Of a DNA stretch of 64,000 bases, positions 58,072-64,000 are shown piece by piece. The notes under the pieces were generated by a model. That model saw nothing but the letters and a program-made list of their open reading frames with translations, made no database searches and was not told the DNA's origin. The stretch spans positions 1,426,001-1,490,000 of the forward strand of contig OX596346.1 of NCBI GenBank assembly GCA_951394405.1. The letters are read 5' to 3'. Made by a program: the position numbers and the translations under genes. This stretch comes from Coprinellus micaceus (Eukaryota; Basidiomycota; Agaricomycetes; Agaricales; Psathyrellaceae). The number at the start of each line of letters is the position of its first letter. Positions within the stretch are counted from its first letter, which is position 1.

Positions 58072-59254
58072 CAACAGGCTCCTTGGATCGGCTCTCTGGA
58101 TTGGAAGGAGAGGGGAAAGGTACATGACAAACTTACACGATATACAGACTCATCATAACCCTAGATGTTTTGCGCATTTGTACCACCATTCGGACATGCT
58201 CCTGTTGCCATACTACCTACGTTCACGTTGTCGCAAGGGTGCTGTATTTATTTTACTAATTTGGAATTGCGAGGGGCCCCTACTCATCACCTTGATATCT
58301 CTCAGTTGCGTACTGTCACGGACGATGCGGTGGTGAACAGGGACGGCCACAGAGCGATGTGGCACCCAAAGAATCGGCTCAGGGGCCGCTCCCAACGCAG
58401 GCGTGCTGGTCTCGCGTAGTCTTCGCCTTTGTTACGCCGGGGAAACACCAGCAAACATGGGCGTTTTGCCACCCAAATCACGATGGGATTACGCTGGGCG
58501 TAAGCGGCGTGCAATCCCTTTGTCCCGAAATTTACAGCCAAAAAGTGGCGTATTCCTTTTGTATCCTCGACCGTAATCCCAACGGTTTGTAGTGGCACTT
58601 ATGAGGGGATGTTCACGTGTAATTCCAGCGTAATCCCGGCATACCGGAGTGGACCTTACGGGGCGGATGGTCTTGTGATTGCTGTCGACGAAGGACAACC
58701 CCCGCGAGAGAACGAATGGATTGCTGCTCTCGATATCTCTAGGCTACTGCCAGTTCAAACCGTTGACACTTCGCACAAAGGTGTGGAATTCGAAGGAGCC
58801 TCTCTTCGTACGGGGCCGGGTGCAAGGTAAAACATGGGCTAGAAGTACAAGGAGATGAGTTCGGTTTTGGGCGCCTAACGATGTGATGCGATATTTTGAT
58901 CGAATCTGGCGAGGTGTCGCTGGGAACGAAGAGTCCCGGCCGTTCCTCCCTTCCCTTTCTTTCTTACCCAGTCACCACGGGCCACGGTGAATTTTGACCG
59001 GTTCCGTGCGTTTGAACTTCGAGACATTCTATCCGTTCGACATTTTTTGTTTAGAGCTTGGACGAGTGGAGGATGGAAGATGGCGAAACCCAGTCTCCTT
59101 CGTACTAACCAGGCTTTCGCCCTTACTTACGACCTTTTACGATTACACACTGCGTACTGCCAGCCCTTGACCACCAATGAAATCTCAGTTTGCTTTTGGA
59201 ATCCGGGTCGCTCCACATCGAGCCATACAATTGTACAGAGAAGATTTACGGTAC
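58072..59254. other. Intergenic with a 13-bp inverted repeat
   Basis: About 1.2 kb between the GT90 gene and a decayed gene. The only structure seen is the inverted repeat at 58485-58637. A GGCGCCTAA word lies at 58870-58878. Small frames are not convincing. Confidence 0.5.
58485..58637. repeat. Inverted repeat GGGATTACGCTGG, 153 bp span
   Basis: GGGATTACGCTGG at 58485-58497 recurs exactly in reverse complement at 58625-58637. A related CGTAATCCC lies between. It could be a small palindromic repeat or MITE remnant; no target duplication was identified. Confidence 0.5.
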
Positions 59255-60264
59255 CTAGTTCACAAATTTCTTGAACGCTTCATAGCAAGACAGGATAACC
59301 CGCCTATTGTCCAGTGGCTTCATACCTTCACTCCAGCGACGATGAGGCCTTGGGATAACAGGGAGGTGTGCATAGACAATGGTCGGTGTCTCGGGATACG
59401 CGCCGCCGCCAATCGCGGTCACAAGTTCTGCTGTAACGTTGATTTTGTAGAAGACAGGTGCAGTGCCTGTCAGAGTGATTCCAGCGAAGAGCTTCGATGG
59501 CAGGGGAGGAATACCCAAGGTCCCCACGCGATTTCGATTGTTTAAAGTGACGCAGCGATGGCCTTTGCGATGAGTTGTGGCTCAGGATCGTCGCCAGGTG
59601 AAGTGTATCCTTGTACTAGGAGCACAATGTCTTGTTCGTCGATCAGGCACACGTCGGTTTGAGCGTGCCTGGTCTCGCCACATATGATGAGGGGCAAGTC
59701 TTTCCTGGTCCTCAAAGTCCTTCCTCTCGGTTCGTAACCGAGTGCACGCAACAGGACCACGGCAAAATCGTCAACAGCGGACTCTTCTGATGTCACAGGA
59801 ACCATAGCGAGATCCAGATTCCTGAGGAGACTGTAGGTGTCGTCATCTGGGGCATTGTTGTAATCCAGAGTGGCGAGGACATTGCGATTTATAGCCGGCT
59901 GGGGGAGGTTCGGTGTCTCGAAAAACGTAGCAGCGTCTTGATGGATAACTGTGATGTTGTAGGCAGCAAGCTCGTTGGCTGTCCAGTCGCTGCCAGACTT
60001 GGCTCTGCGAATGAGTTGAGCCATGTAGCCTTGTTTCTAGGAGCGGCGGAGGTGAGCGACGACGGTACAGTGTATTTTGGAGTACGCCACCTCAAGCGCA
60101 TACCACAAGGACAGATCGTTGGGATCGTTTCCGTACACTGTGATAGGTAGCGGCTTGGAGGTGGTTGGTGTCGTCGACAGAGAAGATGTGCCGCCCGTGG
60201 GAAACTGCCCAGAGACATCCTCATTGTCCTCTATGTCTGTCAGTGACCAGCAGCGACCTCCCAT
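59255..60264 (-). pseudogene. Decayed member of a mushroom family resembling PD-(D/E)XK nucleases
   Basis: From the ATG at 60264: MGGRCWSLTDIEDNEDVSGQ, DPNDLSLWYALEVAY, then TAG at 60037-60039 in frame, then MAQLIRRAKSGSDWTANELA, NVLATLDYNNAPDDDTYSLL, FAVVLLRALGYEPRGRTLRT and LPLIICGETRHAQTDVCLID with EQDIVLLVQGYTS. Near 59540 the frame shifts: the continuation (LGIPPLPSKLFAGITLTGTA, FYKINVTAELVTAI, RPHRRWSEGMKPLDNRRVIL with SCYEAFKKFV) is in another frame. A stop and a shift indicate a pseudogene. The D-x(n)-(E/Q)VQ pattern recalls PD-(D/E)XK nucleases; as I remember relatives, LLVQ is followed by an acidic-x-Lys triad, which is lost here. The family has no established function. Confidence 0.65.
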
Positions 60265-60759
60265 TCCGTCATTACAGAACCACCCAATCGGCCTCTACCT
60301 CACCACTTGCTCCAACCTCACAAAGGACGAGTCTAGCTCGACGTGAATGTCACCGGGAAATTCGGCGATGACCATTCGCTAGCGCATTCTGCAGGCTTCC
60401 ATCATGATCATCCGAATTGTCTACTGTCGTCACCATGTCTTCATCACACACAGCTTTCCGGCACTCACCCCGTAGACCATGGAAACACTGTCACAACGTT
60501 TTTGGTTATCCTTGGCTCCTGCCAACTCACTCGTATACCCTCCCCGGAAGGTGCCGTTGAGTCGAAGGCCTCGCAGTCTCTGTCCACCAAGATCTAGAAA
60601 GAAGCGCCGCAACTCGCTTAGATCGGATAGGACGACCTCATTTATCAGGCAAGGAGTGCACGAGGTGCTTTACCACCGCCCTTTCTCTCTCCCAGCCCTC
60701 ACTTGGCACGACTTACCTCACCTTTTCCTCTTGATACCCTTGGCAAACTGGCCCTACTT
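60265..60759. other. Intergenic, upstream of the CAX-like gene
   Basis: About 0.5 kb 5' region shared with the decayed gene. No TATA-like or repeated element stood out. Confidence 0.4.
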
Positions 60760-62975
60760 ATGGACGGACGCGCTCGCTATACAGAACCAGAGGGTCTAAA
60801 GGAGCCTTTGTCAGTCCAAGTGCGGGATGTGGAAGGAGGACTACCCGTTATACACGAAAAAGCCGGCGCAAATGGCCACTCAAACGGCAATTCGACGCAC
60901 CCCCTCGCGAGTCCAAACGGGCCCCTTCCATCAGCAACATCCTCAGCGCGAAGAAGACACACCCTGAGGGCAGGCGTAGCCCAGTTCAGCCATGATACAG
61001 GGGCACTCGTTATCAGTGCGGAAGATACGATGGTTAAGTTTTGGGATAGGTTCAGAAGGAAAGGGAAGGAGAACATTGGTGTATGGGAGAGCTTGCAAGC
61101 GATTGTGTTCTCATCTTGTGAGTACTGGTTGTTCTGCCCTGTAATTTGTGTTTGCTCACCTCACCAGGGCTCAATGTGCTTCTCGTCTTTATCCCCCTCG
61201 CTTGGGTTTCCCACTTTCTCCACTGGCCGAGCAGGACTACCTTTGCCCGTGCGTTCCCATCACTTCCCTTCGACTTCCCAGGAGGTGCTAACAAACACGT
61301 TAGTTGCGTTCCTTGCTATCATTCCCTTAGAATGGTTGGTGGAATGGGCAGGCGACGAAATGGCGTACTACCTCGGAAAGGATCTCGGAGATCTCCTCAT
61401 TGTCACCCTGCACAAGTAGGTTCGCCCTTTACCTCTCGTGGTTTAGGCCCTGACCGCGAGTCCAGTGCCGTCGAAGCCACCCTCGCCATCATCTTACTCA
61501 CCCATTGCGAGTACGTTTTCCATCCGTTGGATCCCGCCGTGCTACTTTGCCTGACTCGCCCGTTACAGCCTCTCGCTTCTCAAGTCCACCATTACCGGTA
61601 TGAAATCACCCATTCTCGCTCATTCCCTGGTCTTACCCCGCCGCGCTAGGCGTCGTGATTCTCCACCTACTCCTCGTACCAGGGACTGCCTTCATCACCG
61701 GTGGAGCACGCGTTCTCCACCAGGACCTGCACCCTCACCTAACTGAGCTTAACCACCCCCTGCTCACCCTTGGGTGCGTTTCATATGTCCAAAACATTCA
61801 TGGAGGCGAAGAGCTAATTATAATACTCACAGCGTTCTGAGCCTGATGCTCCCTGCCGCCTTCTTCGCAGCAATCAGCCCCAACTTTAATCCTTCGGGCA
61901 CGGCGGAAGCGAACGAGGCTATCGTTAACGATACTTTGAGGGGCCACATGCTCAAGATGAGCCGTGGTATCTCGTTCTGTTTGCTTTTCATGTGAGTTAG
62001 CGTCGTATATTGACAGGTTACGTATCGCAAGTCCTAGATCCTGACTGAAGCCTCACAGTTATATCTGCTCTCGGATCTATCTGCACAACCCACCCGGAGA
62101 GATAGAGGAAGTACACTCCCAGCTCCCAGATGCGCTGAAGAAAGAAGAGCTCCACTTGCAGAGAAACGAGCCTCGTTTGAACCAATATGTCGGAATCATC
62201 CTCTTGGCCGTCGTCCTGGGCTTGATGGCAGCTACCGCTGAGTGGGTAAGCGTGTTTTCCTTCCGTATTACCCCCACACATATCGTATTTACGACCCCTG
62301 ACCCGGATTGGAACAGCTCGTGAAAAGTCTCAACTTCGCCCGAGAAGCCACCAACATCCAACTCGAATGGTTCGGCCTCATCCTCCTTCCCCTCGTCTCA
62401 TACGCGGCCGACGGGACAGTGGCCATCGTATACTTCATTCGGCGCCTCTTGCGCCATTTCTTCCGTGAGCCAGCACCTCTTCAGACATTGGCCAAGGGGA
62501 GAGCGATCGACCTTAGTATCCAGTTCACCCTGTTCTGGATGCCGTTATTTGTACTCCTTGGGTGGTGGACGGGTAGACCCATGACACTTCTCTTTGGTGA
62601 GTGGTGTGTTTGCGTGGGTGGAGGATGAATGAAGTGGGACAGTTAACTTACAGCGCGTATTAGACTTCTTTGAGGTCGCGGTGTTGATCGGGGCGTGCTT
62701 TATTGTCAACTACGTGACTGCAGACTCGAAGACGAATTGGGCTGAAGGGGCGACAATGGTATCGTTCTATGTGATGATTGTGAGTGGTCCCTCCGTTACC
62801 ATCTCAGCCTGTATGGGCGCTTATTGACAACACTTTTCCCTCTGTGTGTTAGGCGGTCTGTGCATGGTACTACCCAGGGCAGACTGAGAACAGAATCATG
62901 TCTACATGTCCCCAGACTGTTGCTGAAGCGCTGGAGGCTCTCGCCTCCGGACACAGTCTGGAGGGGCACCATTAG
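60760..62975 (+). CDS. CAX-like Ca2+/H+ (cation/proton) exchanger
   Basis: Vacuolar or other endomembrane antiporter expected to load Ca2+ in exchange for protons. The first in-frame ATG is at 60760 (MDGRARYTEPEGLKEPLSVQ). After a disordered N-terminus come VWESLQAIVFSS, NVLLVFIPLAWVSHFLHW, LVAFLAIIPLEWLVEWAGDE and, across an intron, HNAVEATLAIILLTHC, which matches the first CAX alpha-repeat (normally GNAVE). Later exons give [90 protein letters not shown] and FEVAVLIGACFIVNYVTADS. The second alpha-repeat reads YAADGTVAI instead of the common GNAAEHVTA, as in a divergent basidiomycete branch. The last exon ends ASGHSLEGHH. About ten exons; a few borders are approximate. Confidence 0.85.
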
Positions 62976-64000
62976 ACGGGTGCGGGTGCTGTTGGTCCCA
63001 GGTTGCGAAAGGTTTTTGGGGTATGTTGTATATGCTAATTATTATTTAATCAGGTCCCTGGGCGCATGAACTATGCCTCTGGATCGCAAAATGAGACCGG
63101 ATCGGATGGTTCGTGCAGTGCGAGGTTTCATACGCTCGACCAGATGGTGAAGCTAGTCAATGGCAATGCGAAGTTCGCCGCACCCTAGGGAGCGTCACGA
63201 CTCATGAGAGTGTGTACGGCCTGGCTAACAGCCTAGATCGTGGGCGATTATCCGCCTGTGTTTCGCCGTGTAATAATAAGGGAGGGTTCCTTGAGGGTTG
63301 CAGTCAGTTCCCTATCGTATGGGTGGGGTGGAGGCAGGTAAAATGCCGTGAATGGGCGATCATTCGAGAGTCAATCTCGAGGCACACTAGGAGAATCAAG
63401 GAACGCCGGTACGAACCATGTTTCCACGAATCCTCCACCGGTGAGGTTTGAGTTACCAGCCGACGTCTGCTTTTTACCGAAGAGATGGTGGAGAGCGGGG
63501 TACGCGACTCTTGAGGCACAGGCCGAGCACGCATCTGATCGCTTTTAGCGACCAACCGCTTCCGGTCGCGGCTGCCACCTTACTTGTCCGGTCCCTCGCG
63601 CGAACTTGAACTTGGCCACGACCAAACCACGGCGCTCATGGTTGAATCGACGAGACTGGTGGGCTGGGGCCCTTCTTTTCCTTTTGCTACCATCACCACC
63701 TCTCTCTGCCAAGTTCTGCGGCGTGTAGGGCCACTCTCTCATGCTCTCTCCTTGCTCTCCAGTTTCCAGCGCCCTGGGTTCCGCGTTCAGGTTCTTTCCT
63801 TAGGCGCTGGGAGGTTACGTGAACCAAACATTTCCCTTGACGGTGGCTGACAGCCTGGCTTTTCTCTCACCTCTACCAACTCCCACCATTCAATTGCGGT
63901 ACCCCTTCATGACGCACCTCAAGGATGCTCTAGATTCTAGAACGCTTTACGACCGGTTTACTCGCCGCAGGCCCGCAGCGCAACGTAAAGGAACATCGGG
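62976..64000. other. Intergenic to the right edge, no gene recognised
   Basis: About 1 kb. Frames at 63113-63451 and 63584-63850 show no known family. A promoter of a gene beyond the edge is possible but unsupported. Confidence 0.45.

Overview
The window is nuclear DNA from a filamentous basidiomycete, very probably an Agaricomycete (mushroom-forming fungus). Supporting signs are many roughly 45-65 nt GT-AG introns per gene, close gene packing on both strands, eukaryotic housekeeping genes, and families typical of mushrooms: a Zn2Cys6 regulator of the agaricomycete type, mushroom SRPK-like kinases, F-box/LRR proteins, a CBM1 secreted protein and a Y3-like secreted protein. No species can be named from the sequence alone. 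No tRNA, rRNA or CRISPR array was seen.

Layout. 0-2.2 kb: a Zn2Cys6 transcription factor cut by the left edge. 2.2-7 kb: gene-poor, with a complete non-autonomous DNA transposon (4236-4905; perfect 15-bp terminal inverted repeats and a perfect 8-bp target duplication). 7-15 kb: a BAH-PHD chromatin protein divergent from a REEP/DP1/HVA22 ER-shaping protein, a conserved unknown, and ORC3. 15.8-27.4 kb: an EST1/SMG7-like protein, a small 102-residue protein, the DEAD-box helicase DBP4 divergent from battenin (BTN1/CLN3), and a PPIL1-like cyclophilin. 27.7-35.6 kb: three related SRPK-like kinase genes around an ArfGAP. The middle one has lost its catalytic residues; the third has a hAT-like MITE inserted exactly at the splice donor of its catalytic-loop intron. 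All three share a promoter motif. 35.7-39.7 kb: an F-box-like protein and MRE11.

40-46.7 kb holds three GDP-fucose genes: a GDP-fucose-type transporter, GDP-L-fucose synthase and GDP-mannose 4,6-dehydratase, with FAD synthase (FAD1) among them. Together they would make GDP-L-fucose from GDP-mannose in the cytosol and carry it into the Golgi, presumably for fucosylated glycans or fucogalactan-type polysaccharides. 47.4-52.4 kb: a CBM1 secreted protein with a degenerate 5' duplicate, a small unknown, a multi-spanning membrane protein and a Y3-like secreted-protein gene with an in-frame TAG. 53.3-63 kb: an F-box/LRR protein, a GT90 glycosyltransferase, a decayed gene of a mushroom family resembling PD-(D/E)XK nucleases, and a CAX-like Ca2+/H+ exchanger. 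The last kilobase has no recognisable gene.

Most exon structures were inferred by eye from splice signals and reading-frame continuity. Gene ends are usually firm, while some internal exon borders are approximate.
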